This document shows, piece after piece, positions 26,977 through 36,789 of a DNA stretch of 52,413 bases (position 1 is the stretch's first letter; every line of letters starts with the position of its first letter). The notes beneath the pieces were generated by a model. It ran no database searches and was not told the DNA's origin. It saw nothing but the letters and a program-made list of their open reading frames with translations. Position numbers and translations under genes: made by a program. Location of the stretch: contig JAJYGP010000100.1 in assembly GCA_021785035.1 (NCBI GenBank), positions 1 through 52,413 of the forward strand, in the 5' to 3' direction. The DNA comes from Pseudomonadota bacterium. GTDB taxonomy: Bacteria > Pseudomonadota > Gammaproteobacteria > Acidiferrobacterales > Acidiferrobacteraceae.

Positions 26977-27383
26977 GGCGAGGAACGAACTTTAGTAGCA
27001 AAAACAATGCGTCCAAGGCCCAACCTGCGCGCCGCGTCCAAGGTATGCACCACGGCGCGATAAGGGGCCTTGCGATCCGCATAGAGAATAATTGGGGTAT
27101 TGGGGCCATGGGCATGGGCGGCAAGCGCATGCATAATGGCCGCCTCGTCACTCGGAACCACGCTCCCATCAATGGCGAAATCCCCCGCCGCATCAATGAC
27201 GACCCGCACCCCCTTGGCCTCTAAGGTCTTCTTCGGATGGGCCTGGGGGAGCTGAACCTTGAGTGCGGACTCATGCGCGAAGCTCGTCGTCAGGACGAGA
27301 AATATCAAGGTCATCAAAAGGACGTCGATCATCGGCACGAGATTGATTTCGGGTTCCTCTGGCTCGCGCTGACGAAACCGCAT
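26973..27383 (-). CDS. exbD: ExbD/TolR-family protein
   Basis: 136 residues with the N-terminal NLVPMIDVLLMTLIFLVLTT helix containing the conserved Asp needed for proton use, then a periplasmic domain. With ExbB it forms an inner-membrane proton-driven motor. In this exbBD-msbA-lpxK arrangement no TonB gene is present, so whether it serves TonB-like uptake or an envelope task is open. The ATG directly follows the exbB stop. Confidence 0.9.
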   Translation of the reverse strand: MRFRQREPEEPEINLVPMIDVLLMTLIFLVLTTSFAHESALKVQLPQAHPKKTLEAKGVRVVIDAAGDFAIDGSVVPSDEAAIMHALAAHAHGPNTPIILYADRKAPYRAVVHTLDAARRLGLGRIVFATKVRSSP

Positions 27384-27998
27384 TTAGGATACCTCGCGCC
27401 CGCCCTTGAGTATTTCCACCAAGCGCATGGCCTCACGCTCCATATCCACCAGTAAACCGTTGACCCGCGCCCTCAGGTAACGGTAGAAGATGAGGCTTGG
27501 GATAGCAATGCCAAGGCCGGTCGCGGTGGTCGTGAGCGCCTGAGCGATTCCGCTGGCCAGGATCGCGGGGTTTCCCATACCCGCCTGCCCAAGGCCGGAG
27601 AACATCCGGATCATGCCCAGCACGGTGCCAAGCAGCCCGAGAAACGGCGCAATCGCGGCGATAGTCCCGAGCGCATCCAGATAACGACTGAGTTCTGTCG
27701 CCACGTGCCGCCCCGCATCTTCGATAGCCTCGCGCACAATGGCCCGCGAGTGACGGCGATTGACGAGTCCGACCGCCAACACCTGGCCGAGCGGCGACCC
27801 CTCTTCAAGCGCCTTCAGTTGCTCCGGGGAGATCTCCCCGCGCCCGAGCCAATCCCGGGCTACCGCGGCCGCCGCCAACGGCGCGACGCGGCGCCTCTGG
27901 AGGGCAAATAAGCGCTCACCGATAATAGCGACCGCCAATACCGAGCAGAGTAAAAGTGGCCACATGACAAAGCCACCGGCTTTTATGAGTTCCAGCAC
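27384..27998 (-). CDS. exbB: ExbB/TolQ/MotA-family proton channel protein
   Basis: 204 residues beginning at a GTG. Three membrane helices: one N-terminal (about 8-30), and two flanking the conserved segment FLGLLGTVLGMIRMF and GIAQALTTTATGLGIAIPSLIFY of the MotA/TolQ/ExbB channel. It partners with ExbD. A 63-base gap separates it from lolD, so it could have its own promoter, though none is clear. Confidence 0.92.
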   Translation of the reverse strand: MLELIKAGGFVMWPLLLCSVLAVAIIGERLFALQRRRVAPLAAAAVARDWLGRGEISPEQLKALEEGSPLGQVLAVGLVNRRHSRAIVREAIEDAGRHVATELSRYLDALGTIAAIAPFLGLLGTVLGMIRMFSGLGQAGMGNPAILASGIAQALTTTATGLGIAIPSLIFYRYLRARVNGLLVDMEREAMRLVEILKGGREVS

Positions 27999-28061
27999 GA
28001 TTTACCCCTAGCGGCTCAAGTTCTCGGTTACTCTAACAAGGCTGAACAGGCGTGGGAAGCA

Positions 28062-28748
28062 TCAGGCGCCCGTTCCCACCGCCAGACAGCCATCGATTAT
28101 CGTGCCGACCCGTCCCAGGGACCGCGCCAACTCGTGATCATGGGTGACGAGAATCAGGCTCGTCCCTGAGGCTTTGTTCAGTTCCAGCAACAGCTCGAAT
28201 ACGCTGCCTGCGTTCCGACTGTCGAGATTACCGGTCGGCTCGTCAGCCAGCACGCAGTGGGGCCCGTGTACGACGGCCCGCGCGATAGCGACCCTCTGGC
28301 GCTCACCACCGGAGAGCTCCGTGGGTTTATGGTGGGCACGATCGGCAAGCCCCACGCGCTTTAACATGGCACGCGCCCGTTCCGCGGCCGCCTTGGGCGC
28401 CGCCCGGCCTATCAAAAGTGGGAGGGCAACGTTTTCAAGCGCCGTAAACTCCGGCAGTAAGTGGTGGAACTGATACACGAATCCGAGGGATTGATTGCGT
28501 AGCCGACCGCGTGCCGCCTCGTTGAGTTGCGCAAGATCCTGACCGTCAATCAGGATCCGGCCGCGAGTCGGCCGGTCAAGGCCTGCGAGCAGGTGTAAAA
28601 GCGTGCTTTTGCCGGCCCCGGACGCGCCGACTATGGCCAGCCTCTCGCCTCTCTGCACGACAAGACCGATCGAGCGCAGAACGTCGACATGCAAGACGCC
28701 TTCGGCAAACGTCTTTCCCACCCCCTCGGCGCGAATCACTTCAGTCAT
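28062..28748 (-). CDS. lolD: Lipoprotein-releasing ATPase LolD
   Basis: 228 residues: Walker [10 protein letters not shown], the Q-loop [18 protein letters not shown], signature [10 protein letters not shown], Walker [13 protein letters not shown] and H-loop LVTHDHE. The [11 protein letters not shown] segment is characteristic of LolD. It powers release of outer-membrane lipoproteins from the inner membrane to LolA. The ATG overlaps the lolC stop. Confidence 0.95.
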   Translation of the reverse strand: MTEVIRAEGVGKTFAEGVLHVDVLRSIGLVVQRGERLAIVGASGAGKSTLLHLLAGLDRPTRGRILIDGQDLAQLNEAARGRLRNQSLGFVYQFHHLLPEFTALENVALPLLIGRAAPKAAAERARAMLKRVGLADRAHHKPTELSGGERQRVAIARAVVHGPHCVLADEPTGNLDSRNAGSVFELLLELNKASGTSLILVTHDHELARSLGRVGTIIDGCLAVGTGA

Positions 28749-29992
28749 TCGTAGCGCAAGGCCTCGGCCGGTTCGGTTTTAGCGGCCCGCCATGCGGGGT
28801 AGAGGGTAGCAACAAAGCTCATGGCAAACGAGGCGACCGCCACATGGACCACATCGGCCCAGCGTAAATGCGACGGAAGTTCGCTTATATAATACACATT
28901 CGCCGATAAGAAGTGAGTGTGAAATATGTGTTCTATGAACGGTACGATGGTCGTCACATTGAGCGACAACACGACCCCCAAGACAACACCCACAAAGGTC
29001 CCGATCACGCCAATCAACGTCCCTTGCACTAGAAAGATGACCAGAATGCTGCTTGGGCTCGATCCGAGCGTCCGCAGGATCGCGATATCGGCGCGCTTGT
29101 CGGTCACCACCATAACCAAGGTGGCAACGATATTAAAGGCCGCCACCGCCACGATCAAAAGCAAGATCACGAACATGACGGTCTTTTCGATCTTAAGGGC
29201 GCGAAAGAAGTTCGCGTGCTCCTGGATCCAATCCCTCACTTGGTAATACTGTGGTAGCTTTGCGGCGAGCATCCGTCGGATCTGGGGCGCCTGTTCCACA
29301 TGTGTCAACTTGAGGCGCACGCCGGTCACATGCCGCCCCATATGATAAAGCGCTTGAGCGTCGCGCATATTGATGAGGGCCAGCCCTGCGTCGTACTCGT
29401 ACATGCCCACATCGAAGATTCCGACAACCTTAAAGCTGCGCAGTCGCGGTAAAAAGCCAGCGGGCGTCACCATACCACCTGGCGCTACCAAAAGAATGTG
29501 CGACCCGACCGTAGCGCCGAGTCGCCAGGCAAGATAGCGCCCGAGCACGATCCCAAACCGACCCGGACGCAAAGCCTGGAATTGCCCGGAGACCATGTGC
29601 GTGGCGATATTCGATACACCCTTTTCCCGATGGGGGATCACGCCGCGCACGATGGCTCCGCTCGAAAACCGACCATGCACGAGCAGGCCTTCGCCCCGCA
29701 CATAAGGAGCCACGGCCACGACCCCGGGCTCATGGGACGCGATCTTGGCCACCGACCGCCATCCGGTCAAGCGATGCGCCGGGCCACTGACGGTGACGTC
29801 CGAAATCACCCCCAGGATCCGCTGACGCAAGGTCCGTTGAAAACCATTCATCACCGAGAGGACCGTGATTAAGGCCATCACGCCTAAGGCGATGCCCATC
29901 ATCGAGGTCACGGAAATAAAGGAGATAAAGTGATTCCGGCGCCGCGCGCGCATATAACGCAGGCCAACAAAGATCTCGAAGGGACGGATCAT
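28745..29992 (-). CDS. lolC: Lipoprotein-releasing permease LolC/E
   Basis: 415 residues of the FtsX-type permease family: an N-terminal helix (about 22-50, [23 protein letters not shown]), a long periplasmic domain (60-265), and three C-terminal helices. It is the only LolC/E gene in the operon, as in many non-enteric proteobacteria where one permease (LolF-like) may serve as a homodimer. The ATG overlaps the DUF721 gene stop. Confidence 0.92.
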   Translation of the reverse strand: MIRPFEIFVGLRYMRARRRNHFISFISVTSMMGIALGVMALITVLSVMNGFQRTLRQRILGVISDVTVSGPAHRLTGWRSVAKIASHEPGVVAVAPYVRGEGLLVHGRFSSGAIVRGVIPHREKGVSNIATHMVSGQFQALRPGRFGIVLGRYLAWRLGATVGSHILLVAPGGMVTPAGFLPRLRSFKVVGIFDVGMYEYDAGLALINMRDAQALYHMGRHVTGVRLKLTHVEQAPQIRRMLAAKLPQYYQVRDWIQEHANFFRALKIEKTVMFVILLLIVAVAAFNIVATLVMVVTDKRADIAILRTLGSSPSSILVIFLVQGTLIGVIGTFVGVVLGVVLSLNVTTIVPFIEHIFHTHFLSANVYYISELPSHLRWADVVHVAVASFAMSFVATLYPAWRAAKTEPAEALRYE

Positions 29993-30450
29993 GGCGTCTT
30001 ACGGACGTCCTTTGCGCCTTTTGCCTCGGCTCCAAGCGTCGTGGCAAGCCGATCTAAACTCGCCCTCAACTCGGGATCGACTACCTCTAACGCAAGCCCG
30101 GCTAGGCAGCGAGCGGCCTCAGAGGATCGGCGAGCGGGAACGGGCTGTGTGCCGTGGAGGCGCGGCCTGGGGCCTTCTATGACCCGTATAACGACCTCCA
30201 AGAGGCCCTGAAGCCCGGGTTGCGTGCGTAAACGTGGCGTGAGATCCGGCAACTCTTGGCGCAGGCGCGCGGCGAAGGCCGATCCCGGAACCGCCACCGA
30301 GAGCCGTCCGCGGCAATACCATTGCGGTTCGACCCGACTGAGACTCGCGGAACAACACCGCAGCCACAGCGGCTTAACTGTCTCCGCGCTCAAAAAATCC
30401 TCGGGCGGTGTCGGCACAGCGTGCAGAAGGATGCGGGCGATGTCTTGCAT
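29989..30450 (-). CDS. DUF721 (DciA-like) protein
   Basis: 153 residues from the ATG at 30450 (GGGGGG just upstream). The segment FLSAETVKPLWLRCCSASLSRVEPQWYCRGRLSVAVPGSAFAARL matches DUF721: a Trp near an alpha helix, a central Leu-x-Val strand and a following Ala-rich helix. DUF721 includes DciA, a helicase loader or operator, but shorter members of this kind have no proven function. It heads the long envelope operon. A longer reading from 30579 would cover the yggS start and is rejected. Confidence 0.72.
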   Translation of the reverse strand: MQDIARILLHAVPTPPEDFLSAETVKPLWLRCCSASLSRVEPQWYCRGRLSVAVPGSAFAARLRQELPDLTPRLRTQPGLQGLLEVVIRVIEGPRPRLHGTQPVPARRSSEAARCLAGLALEVVDPELRASLDRLATTLGAEAKGAKDVRKTP

Positions 30451-30515
30451 CCCCCCAGTATGCCAGACTCCTGGAGACTTTGGATATGCCGCGCTCGACC
30501 GGTTACACTGAGGCC

Positions 30516-31217
30516 ATGACCTCACTTGCCGAGCGACTCGATGCGATTTTGCAACGCGTGCAGGAGGCCGCCACGACAAGCGGCCGCGATCCCCGCTCAG
30601 TGCGACTTGTCGCTGCGTCTAAGGGCCAATCGCCCGCGGCCTTATCTAAGCTCATGGATCGGGGTCATTGGCGTTTCGGAGAAAACCGCGTCCAAGAGAG
30701 CCTGCCCAAAATAGAGGCCCTGGCTGACCCGCGACTGGAGTGGCATTTCTTAGGACCGCTGCAACGGAATAAGGCCCGCTTCCTTCCGGGCCGTTTTCAG
30801 TGGCTGCACTCGCTCGATCAATTAGCGGTGGCTGAAGCGCTTTCGCGTCATGCCAGCGCACAAGGACATGAACTCCATGTTCTTCTCGAAGTAAACGTCA
30901 CAGGCGACCCGCGCAAACACGGGCTCTCCCCTGAACAACTGCTCCCGTTCTTGGACGCCTATTGTGCCCGCTCGTGGCCTGGACTTACCCTCTCTGGTCT
31001 CATGACCTTAGGCCCAAAGGAGGCCGCGCCCGATGACATCCGCCGTTGTTTCGCGCGCTTGCGCGACATGGGCGAGGACTGCCGCAGCCGCTTTGGACTT
31101 AAGCCCTTTGCCGAACTCTCCATGGGCATGAGTGACGATTACCCCTTGGCGATCGCCGAGGGAGCCACCCTCGTGCGCGTGGGTCGCGCCCTCTTTGGCG
31201 AAAGACCAAAGCCCTAG
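30516..31217 (+). CDS. yggS: YggS/PLPBP-type pyridoxal-phosphate homeostasis protein
   Basis: 233 residues from the ATG at 30516; a longer in-frame start at 30408 lies in the DUF721 gene. PLP binds the Lys in LVAASKGQ. The family segments FGENRVQE, WHFLGPLQRNK and LSMGMSDDYPLAIAEGATLVRVGRALFG are all present. It buffers vitamin B6 in the cytoplasm. It is divergent from the DUF721 gene with a 65-base gap and converges with the EamA gene, their stops overlapping by 4 bases. Confidence 0.93.
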   Translation: MTSLAERLDAILQRVQEAATTSGRDPRSVRLVAASKGQSPAALSKLMDRGHWRFGENRVQESLPKIEALADPRLEWHFLGPLQRNKARFLPGRFQWLHSLDQLAVAEALSRHASAQGHELHVLLEVNVTGDPRKHGLSPEQLLPFLDAYCARSWPGLTLSGLMTLGPKEAAPDDIRRCFARLRDMGEDCRSRFGLKPFAELSMGMSDDYPLAIAEGATLVRVGRALFGERPKP

Positions 31218-32068
31218 GATTCGTAAGCCCCGACCACAGTGGCACCTAAGGCTATAATCGCCGCACCCCACCACCCCTGCGAGCCTAAAACCGTATGGAG
31301 CAAGACGTGCTGGGAAAAGGCCGCCGTGATGACCTCAAACAATAAGATCACAGCCGATTGCCGGACCGGAAGCACCGTGACGCCATACTGAACGAGCCAC
31401 GTCATCACAAAGATACCGAGACCGCCGAAGACGGCGGCTGAGGCCAGCACAAGACCCGAAGCGCTAGGCGCCCCGTGAGCCCTCAAACCCAACACCAAAA
31501 GCCCTACAAAAACCACGCCGAAAAAAGTCGAAACGACCTTCGCCTCCAAAGACAACCGGGGATGAGCCCGCAAGATCACGTTCGCGGCGGCGAAACTGGC
31601 TCCAGCTATTAGGGCCAGGACATCTGGGAACCGCAGCTCAAAGGCGGCATCACGCCACAAGAGCATCATAGTGCCGCCGAGCGCGGCCGCGATGCCCAAC
31701 AAGACGACGAAACTTAAGCGCTCGCGTAAAAACACCCGCGCCAACAAGACCGACCAGACCGGGGACAGATAAAAGAGCAGGGTTACACGCAAGATATTGT
31801 CGTGCAAAACCGCGAGCACAAAGCCAACATTGGTGATGCCGCCTAAAGCCGCCAGAGCGAACCACACCCGCCAGGGGCCGGTAACGAGCCGCCCGCGCGC
31901 GAAACCCAGTAACAAGCCGGCGACACTCGCCCCAGCAAACAACATGACGGCAAGCCACACCCCGGACAATCCGTGGCGAGCGAAATCCCGCAAGGGATAC
32001 CACAAGAGACCCCAGGCCCCCGCTCCCACCAGCAAAGCGGCCACGGCCCCATAACGATCCTTGGTCAC
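31214..32068 (-). CDS. EamA/DMT-family transporter
   Basis: 284 residues from the GTG at 32068 (GGGAGTG about 8 bases upstream). Ten hydrophobic helices arranged as two five-helix EamA repeats, with the second repeat starting near residue 145 (LALIAGASFAAANVI). Family members export amino acids, nucleobases or other metabolites; the substrate is not evident. It is divergent from dapC, and the dapC promoter covers its start codon. Confidence 0.85.
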   Translation of the reverse strand: MTKDRYGAVAALLVGAGAWGLLWYPLRDFARHGLSGVWLAVMLFAGASVAGLLLGFARGRLVTGPWRVWFALAALGGITNVGFVLAVLHDNILRVTLLFYLSPVWSVLLARVFLRERLSFVVLLGIAAALGGTMMLLWRDAAFELRFPDVLALIAGASFAAANVILRAHPRLSLEAKVVSTFFGVVFVGLLVLGLRAHGAPSASGLVLASAAVFGGLGIFVMTWLVQYGVTVLPVRQSAVILLFEVITAAFSQHVLLHTVLGSQGWWGAAIIALGATVVGAYES

Positions 32069-32089
32069 GACCGAGCACTCCCGTATAAT
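32061..32089 (+). promoter_or_regulatory. Predicted sigma-70 promoter of dapC
   Basis: TTGGTC (32061-32066), 17-base spacer, and a perfect TATAAT (32084-32089), placing a start near 32096, 22 bases before the dapC ATG. The -35 hexamer overlaps the GTG start of the divergent transporter gene. Confidence 0.65.
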
Positions 32090-32117
32090 CGCCCTACCCA
32101 CAGAGCCCGCATCGACC

Positions 32118-33320
32118 ATGAACCCCCATATCGAATTGCTCCACCCCTACCCCTTTCAGCGGCTCGCGGCCCTCATAGCGCCCCTCACGCCCGCACCTAT
32201 CGCCGCGATCAACATGGCGATCGGCGAACCGCGCCATCCGGCCCCAGAGCTCGTGACCGCGGAGATTGCCGGAAGCCTTTCGGCCTTGTCGACCTACCCG
32301 TCGACACGCGGCGGGGACCCACTTCGTCAGACGATCGCGGATTGGCTAACCGCTCGGTTTCGCCTGCCGGCAGGGCGCCTTGATCCCAACCGTCATGTGC
32401 TGCCGGCCTCAGGGAGCCGCGAGGCGATCTACTCAGTCGTACAGGCCCAGATCGACCCCGGCCGCCACCACCGCCCCATCGTCTTGATGCCGAACCCCTT
32501 CTATCAGATCTACGAGGGGGCGGCACTTCTGGCGGGCGCCGAGCCCTACTATATCAATACCACTGCCGCCAATGGCTTTCGCATGAACTTTCGGGATCTC
32601 CCAAAAGAGGTACTCGAACGGACGCAACTCGTCATCACCTGCAGCCCGAGCAACCCGACAGGCCAAGTGATGACCCGTACCGAATACAGCGAACTCCTAG
32701 AACTGGCTCATCGCTATGATTTTCTGATTGCCGCCGACGAATGCTATTCTGAGATCTATGATGACGAGAATAACCCACCTGAAGGTTTGCTGTCGTCGGC
32801 CGTGGCGTTCGGCGTCAAAGATTTCGCGCATTGCGTAGTGCTCCATAGCCTCTCGAAACGCTCCAACGTCCCGGGGCTGCGCTTTGGTTTTTTGGCGGGG
32901 GCCCCGACATTCATGGAGCGGCTTCTGACTTTACGCACCTACCTGGGTTCGGCGCCGAGCATGCTCGCCCAGAAGGCCGCGATTCCGGCCCTTCAGGACG
33001 AGCAACATGTCCGGCTCAATCGTGCCCAATACCGGGAAAAATTTGACGATGCCTTAGCCATCTTAAAGGACGTCGCAGACTTGAATCGCCCCGTGGGCGG
33101 ATTCTATTTGTGGCTGCCCACACCCCTAGACGACGAAGTGTTCGTGAGCGGCTTGTATACCACGCACAATGTGCTGGCCCTGCCCGGGCGCTATTTGTCG
33201 CGTCCGACCCCAAACGGGGATCCGGGCGCTGGATACGTCCGGCTGGCGCTCGTAGGGCCCCGAGAGGAATGCCGAAACGGGGCCCTGCGACTTCGGTCTT
33301 ACTTTGAATCTCTTGTTTGA
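32118..33320 (+). CDS. dapC: N-succinyldiaminopimelate aminotransferase DapC
   Basis: 400 residues from the ATG at 32118; the earlier in-frame GTG at 32061 lies upstream of the promoter. Fold-type I PLP enzyme: MAIGEPRHPAPELV near the N terminus, substrate segment PNPFYQIYEGAALLAGAEP, CSPSNPTGQVM and the PLP Lys in HSLSKRSNVPGLRFGF. It transfers an amino group from glutamate to succinyl-amino-keto-pimelate in lysine and peptidoglycan precursor synthesis. The following dapD and dapE genes act in the same pathway. Confidence 0.92.
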   Translation: MNPHIELLHPYPFQRLAALIAPLTPAPIAAINMAIGEPRHPAPELVTAEIAGSLSALSTYPSTRGGDPLRQTIADWLTARFRLPAGRLDPNRHVLPASGSREAIYSVVQAQIDPGRHHRPIVLMPNPFYQIYEGAALLAGAEPYYINTTAANGFRMNFRDLPKEVLERTQLVITCSPSNPTGQVMTRTEYSELLELAHRYDFLIAADECYSEIYDDENNPPEGLLSSAVAFGVKDFAHCVVLHSLSKRSNVPGLRFGFLAGAPTFMERLLTLRTYLGSAPSMLAQKAAIPALQDEQHVRLNRAQYREKFDDALAILKDVADLNRPVGGFYLWLPTPLDDEVFVSGLYTTHNVLALPGRYLSRPTPNGDPGAGYVRLALVGPREECRNGALRLRSYFESLV

Positions 33321-33329
33321 GGAATATGC

Positions 33330-34148
33330 ATGACACGTCAAGCTCTCATTGAAGCGGCCTATGAACAGCGCTCAACGATTACCCCCCGAACCGTAGAGAC
33401 CTCGGTCAAGGACGCCATCTTGAGCGTGATCGACGACCTGGACCGGGGCACCTTGCGGGTAGCCGAGCCCAGCACCGGCAGCTGGCAGGTGAACGAGTGG
33501 GTAAAGAAGGCCGTACTTCTCTATTTTCGGATCGAGGACAACGTCTTGATCAAAGGCAGCGATGCCCAGTACTACGACAAGGTCCCGTCGAAATTCGCCG
33601 ACTACAACTCCCATACCTTCCGCGAAGGCGGGTTTAGGGTGGTGCCACCCGCGGCCGTGCGCCGCGGCGCCTACATCGCCCCCCAGACGGTACTCATGCC
33701 GTCCTACGTCAATATCGGGGCCTACGTCGACACCGGTACTATGGTCGATACCTGGGCCACGGTGGGCTCCTGCGCGCAGATCGGTAAAAACGTCCACTTA
33801 AGCGGCGGCGTCGGCATCGGCGGGGTCCTGGAACCTTTGCAGGCAAGTCCGACGATTATCGAGGACGACTGCTTTATCGGGGCCCGCTCCGAGATCGTCG
33901 AAGGGGTCGTAGTCGAGCGCGGCAGCGTCATCTCCATGGGCGTTTTCATCGGGCAAAGCACCAAGATCCTGAATCGCGATACCGGGGAGATTCTCTATGG
34001 CCGGGTACCGGCCGGCTCGGTGGTGGTTTCGGGCTCGATGCCGGCCAAAGATGGTAGCCACAGTCTTTATTGCGCCGTGATCGTAAAGCAAGTCGACGCT
34101 AAAACCCGCAGCAAAGTGGGCATCAACACCCTGTTGCGAGATATTTGA
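33330..34148 (+). CDS. dapD: Tetrahydrodipicolinate N-succinyltransferase
   Basis: 272 residues, typical for DapD (about 274). An N-terminal helical domain precedes a left-handed beta-helix of hexapeptide repeats (about 105-225; [33 protein letters not shown], of which only the repeat rhythm matters). [14 protein letters not shown] is the conserved succinyl-CoA segment. The ATG follows dapC by 9 bases. It catalyses the step before DapC. Confidence 0.95.
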   Translation: MTRQALIEAAYEQRSTITPRTVETSVKDAILSVIDDLDRGTLRVAEPSTGSWQVNEWVKKAVLLYFRIEDNVLIKGSDAQYYDKVPSKFADYNSHTFREGGFRVVPPAAVRRGAYIAPQTVLMPSYVNIGAYVDTGTMVDTWATVGSCAQIGKNVHLSGGVGIGGVLEPLQASPTIIEDDCFIGARSEIVEGVVVERGSVISMGVFIGQSTKILNRDTGEILYGRVPAGSVVVSGSMPAKDGSHSLYCAVIVKQVDAKTRSKVGINTLLRDI

Positions 34149-34150
34149 GC

Positions 34151-35281
34151 ATGGAACCGACTCTCGCCTTGGCCATAGAGCTGATTCGCCGACCGTCGGT
34201 GACCCCGGACGATGGGGGCTGCCAGACCCACATCGCCCAGATCCTCACGGCCTCCGGTTTCCATACCGAATCGATGCCATTTGGCCCGGTCCAAAACTTG
34301 TGGGCTCGGCATGGCAAGGCCGAGCCCCTCTTTATCTTTCTTGGGCATACCGATGTGGTCCCACCGGGACCTCTCGAGGCCTGGTCGCACCCGCCGTTTT
34401 CAGCCACCATACAAGAGGGCCTGCTCTATGGCCGGGGGGCCGCCGACATGAAGGGGTCGGTCGCCGCCTTCGTTCAGGCCTTGTGCCAATTCGTGGCGCG
34501 CCACCCTCAGCATCGGGGGTCGGTAGGCCTGCTTCTGACCTCCGACGAGGAAGGGGTAGCCCGTGATGGTACGGTGCGCGTCCTGCACGCCTTGGCCGAG
34601 CGCGCCGAGCGCATCAGTTACTGTCTGGTCGGCGAACCCTCCTCGCTCGAGACTTTCGGAGACACCGTAAAGCACGGCCGCCGCGGTTCTCTGAGCGGCG
34701 ATCTCGTGATCCATGGCGTCCAGGGGCATATCGCCTACCCGGAGCGTTGCGATAACCCCATCACCCGCTTCGCGCCGGCGCTCCAGGCCTTGAGTTCGCG
34801 GGTCTGGGACGAGGGCGACTGCGATTTCCCTCCGACCCGCCTCCAATTCTCCAATATCCATGCCGGCACCGGGGCTGATAATGTGATTCCCGGCAGCCTC
34901 CATGCGCTTTTTAACCTGCGCTTCGCCCCCACGACCCCCGCTCCCGTCCTGCAAGCCGGAGTCGAGGAGATTTTGCGAGCCCACAACCTCCGCTATACCC
35001 TGAGTTGGCGCCTGTCGGGGCAACCCTTCCTGACTCGCGACGGCACCCTCCGGCACGCCCTCACAAGCAGCATCGAGGCCGAAACTGGTCTCAAGCCCCG
35101 GGCCTCAACCGCAGGCGGGACGTCCGATGGTCGGTTCGTTGCGCCCTTTGGTACCGAAGTTCTTGAATTCGGTCCCTTAAACGGGTCTATTCATAAGGTG
35201 GATGAGGTTGTTGCGGTAGCCGACCTCGCCCGGTTGACGCGCGTTTACCTAGCTACCCTGGAGCGCGTCCTGGTCCGTTAA
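34151..35281 (+). CDS. dapE: Succinyl-diaminopimelate desuccinylase
   Basis: 376 residues from the ATG at 34151, equal to the usual length (375 in E. coli); a TTG two codons earlier overlaps dapD. A di-zinc M20-type hydrolase: metal ligands in LGHTDVVPPG and GRGAADMKGS, catalytic Glu in TSDEEG, and a C-terminal GGTSDGRF with the last metal His in NGSIHKVDE. It removes succinate from SDAP to give LL-diaminopimelate. Confidence 0.95.
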   Translation: MEPTLALAIELIRRPSVTPDDGGCQTHIAQILTASGFHTESMPFGPVQNLWARHGKAEPLFIFLGHTDVVPPGPLEAWSHPPFSATIQEGLLYGRGAADMKGSVAAFVQALCQFVARHPQHRGSVGLLLTSDEEGVARDGTVRVLHALAERAERISYCLVGEPSSLETFGDTVKHGRRGSLSGDLVIHGVQGHIAYPERCDNPITRFAPALQALSSRVWDEGDCDFPPTRLQFSNIHAGTGADNVIPGSLHALFNLRFAPTTPAPVLQAGVEEILRAHNLRYTLSWRLSGQPFLTRDGTLRHALTSSIEAETGLKPRASTAGGTSDGRFVAPFGTEVLEFGPLNGSIHKVDEVVAVADLARLTRVYLATLERVLVR

Positions 35282-35330
35282 GCGCCAGGTCGCTCGATTT
35301 CGTCTATACTTGCGCGGGAGACCTGACTCC

Positions 35331-35954
35331 ATGGACAGCATGCCCAGTATCACCGTCAAACTGAAAGAGGCCGTAATTAAGCAATTACAGCTACCGCAGG
35401 GTGATCTTTCTATAGGCCGACGGCTCACCCATACCCTGGTTTTGGAAGATGCCGCTGTAAGCGCCGATCACGCCAGCATCTTTACCGTAGGCCAGGACTC
35501 CTTTTTAAAAGATCTGGGCAGCACCAACGGGACCTACATCAATAATCGCCGGACTCGCAAGCACCATCTGAAACCCGGTGATGAAATCCTGATCGGCCGA
35601 TACACCCTTGTCTATAGCGACAGCGATTGCGCGCCCGCGACCCCTGAAAGACTCACCAATGCCTCCGCTGCGGCCCTCCCGGCGAGCGACAGCGGTGATG
35701 CGGCCCTGTTCGTTTTGAGCGGGTTTAATAACGGGAAGCGTATCGAGCTGAAGGCGCCGGTCACGCATTTAGGCAAAAGCGGCCGGTCCGCAGCCCTCCT
35801 ATCCCGCAACGGCGAGCGCTATGTCCTTATGACGAAGCCCGAAGCCACCCAGGTTTTGCGTAACGGCAAACCGGTACCCGCGGGCGGCACGGTTTTGGAA
35901 TCAGGTGATATTATTGAGGTCGGCGATACCCGCCTCCAGTTTTACCAGCGCTAA
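35331..35954 (+). CDS. FHA-domain protein
   Basis: 207 residues from the ATG at 35331 (GGGAG upstream). The N-terminal FHA domain (about 10-95) has the phosphothreonine-binding signature: GRRLTHTLVLEDAAVSADHASI with the Arg and Ser-x-x-His, then LGSTNGTYIN. A second FHA-like segment near 125-205 (FVLSGFNNGKRIELKAPVTHLGKSGR, then NGKPVPAGGTVLESGDIIEVGD) lacks the Ser-x-x-His. No kinase gene is nearby, so the phosphoprotein partner is unknown. Confidence 0.9.
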   Translation: MDSMPSITVKLKEAVIKQLQLPQGDLSIGRRLTHTLVLEDAAVSADHASIFTVGQDSFLKDLGSTNGTYINNRRTRKHHLKPGDEILIGRYTLVYSDSDCAPATPERLTNASAAALPASDSGDAALFVLSGFNNGKRIELKAPVTHLGKSGRSAALLSRNGERYVLMTKPEATQVLRNGKPVPAGGTVLESGDIIEVGDTRLQFYQR

Positions 35955-36027
35955 GCGCTTGACGTATATAGCGCCGTGACAGTAGCTTAGCGGGCAGACC
36001 GCTTAGGCACGGAGACGAGGCGCGGGA

Positions 36028-36789
36028 ATGAATAGGGATAGCTTGAAAGAGCCGACGCTGCGCGTTGAGTTTGCGGAAACGGCGAGCGACGTCGCGGAAG
36101 CCCAACAGCTCCGTTACCAGGTGTTCGCCCGCGAACTGGGCGCGGCTATTGGCGACAAAGACCACGAATACGACTGCGACCGCTTTGACCCCCATTGCGT
36201 CCATATCCTCGTGCGCGGGGCCGAAGGACAGGTGGTAGCCTGTTCGCGCGTTCTCACCTCAGAGGCCGCCCGCGCCTGCGGCGGGTTCTATTCCGAGCAG
36301 GAATTCGATCTGGCCCCGATCTTGGCCTTGCCCGGCCGGGTCATGGAGGTCGGGCGTATTTGCGTCCATGCGGATTACCGACGCGGGCCGGCGATTGCCC
36401 TGTTGTTGGCCTGTCTCGCTCGCTTCATGGAAGAGCGGAGCTACGACTACCTGATAGGATGCGGAAGCATTCCTTTGGGCCCCGACCGTAAACAAGCATT
36501 ACGCAGCGTAGTCACCCTCATTCGCCGCTACGGCTGTCCCGATGCCCTACGGGTAGCGCCCCGCAACCCCTTGGTCTTCGATGAGGAGAACCACCCCGAA
36601 GACGACGAAAGCGCCGCACCGGCGCTGGTGCGGGCCTATATGAGACTCGGGGCCTATGTCGCCGGACCGCCCTGTTTCGATCCGGACTTTGATGTGGCAG
36701 ACGTTTTGATTCTCCTGTTCCGAGCGCGATTCGACGGTCGCTACCTCGAGCGCCTACTCGGGCGCAGCTACAAACAACAAGTCGCGTGA
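36028..36789 (+). CDS. olsB: OlsB-like GNAT acyltransferase (ornithine lipid synthesis)
   Basis: 253 residues of the autoinducer-synthase/hemolysin-like GNAT group: RYQVFARELGA near residue 31, DRFDPHCVHILVR, and EVGRICVHADYRRGPAIALL are the conserved landmarks. OlsB transfers a 3-hydroxyacyl chain from acyl carrier protein to ornithine, giving lyso-ornithine lipid. The stop overlaps the GTG of the PlsC-like gene (GTGA), the olsBA pairing that supports this function over a generic acetyltransferase. Confidence 0.85.
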   Translation: MNRDSLKEPTLRVEFAETASDVAEAQQLRYQVFARELGAAIGDKDHEYDCDRFDPHCVHILVRGAEGQVVACSRVLTSEAARACGGFYSEQEFDLAPILALPGRVMEVGRICVHADYRRGPAIALLLACLARFMEERSYDYLIGCGSIPLGPDRKQALRSVVTLIRRYGCPDALRVAPRNPLVFDEENHPEDDESAAPALVRAYMRLGAYVAGPPCFDPDFDVADVLILLFRARFDGRYLERLLGRSYKQQVA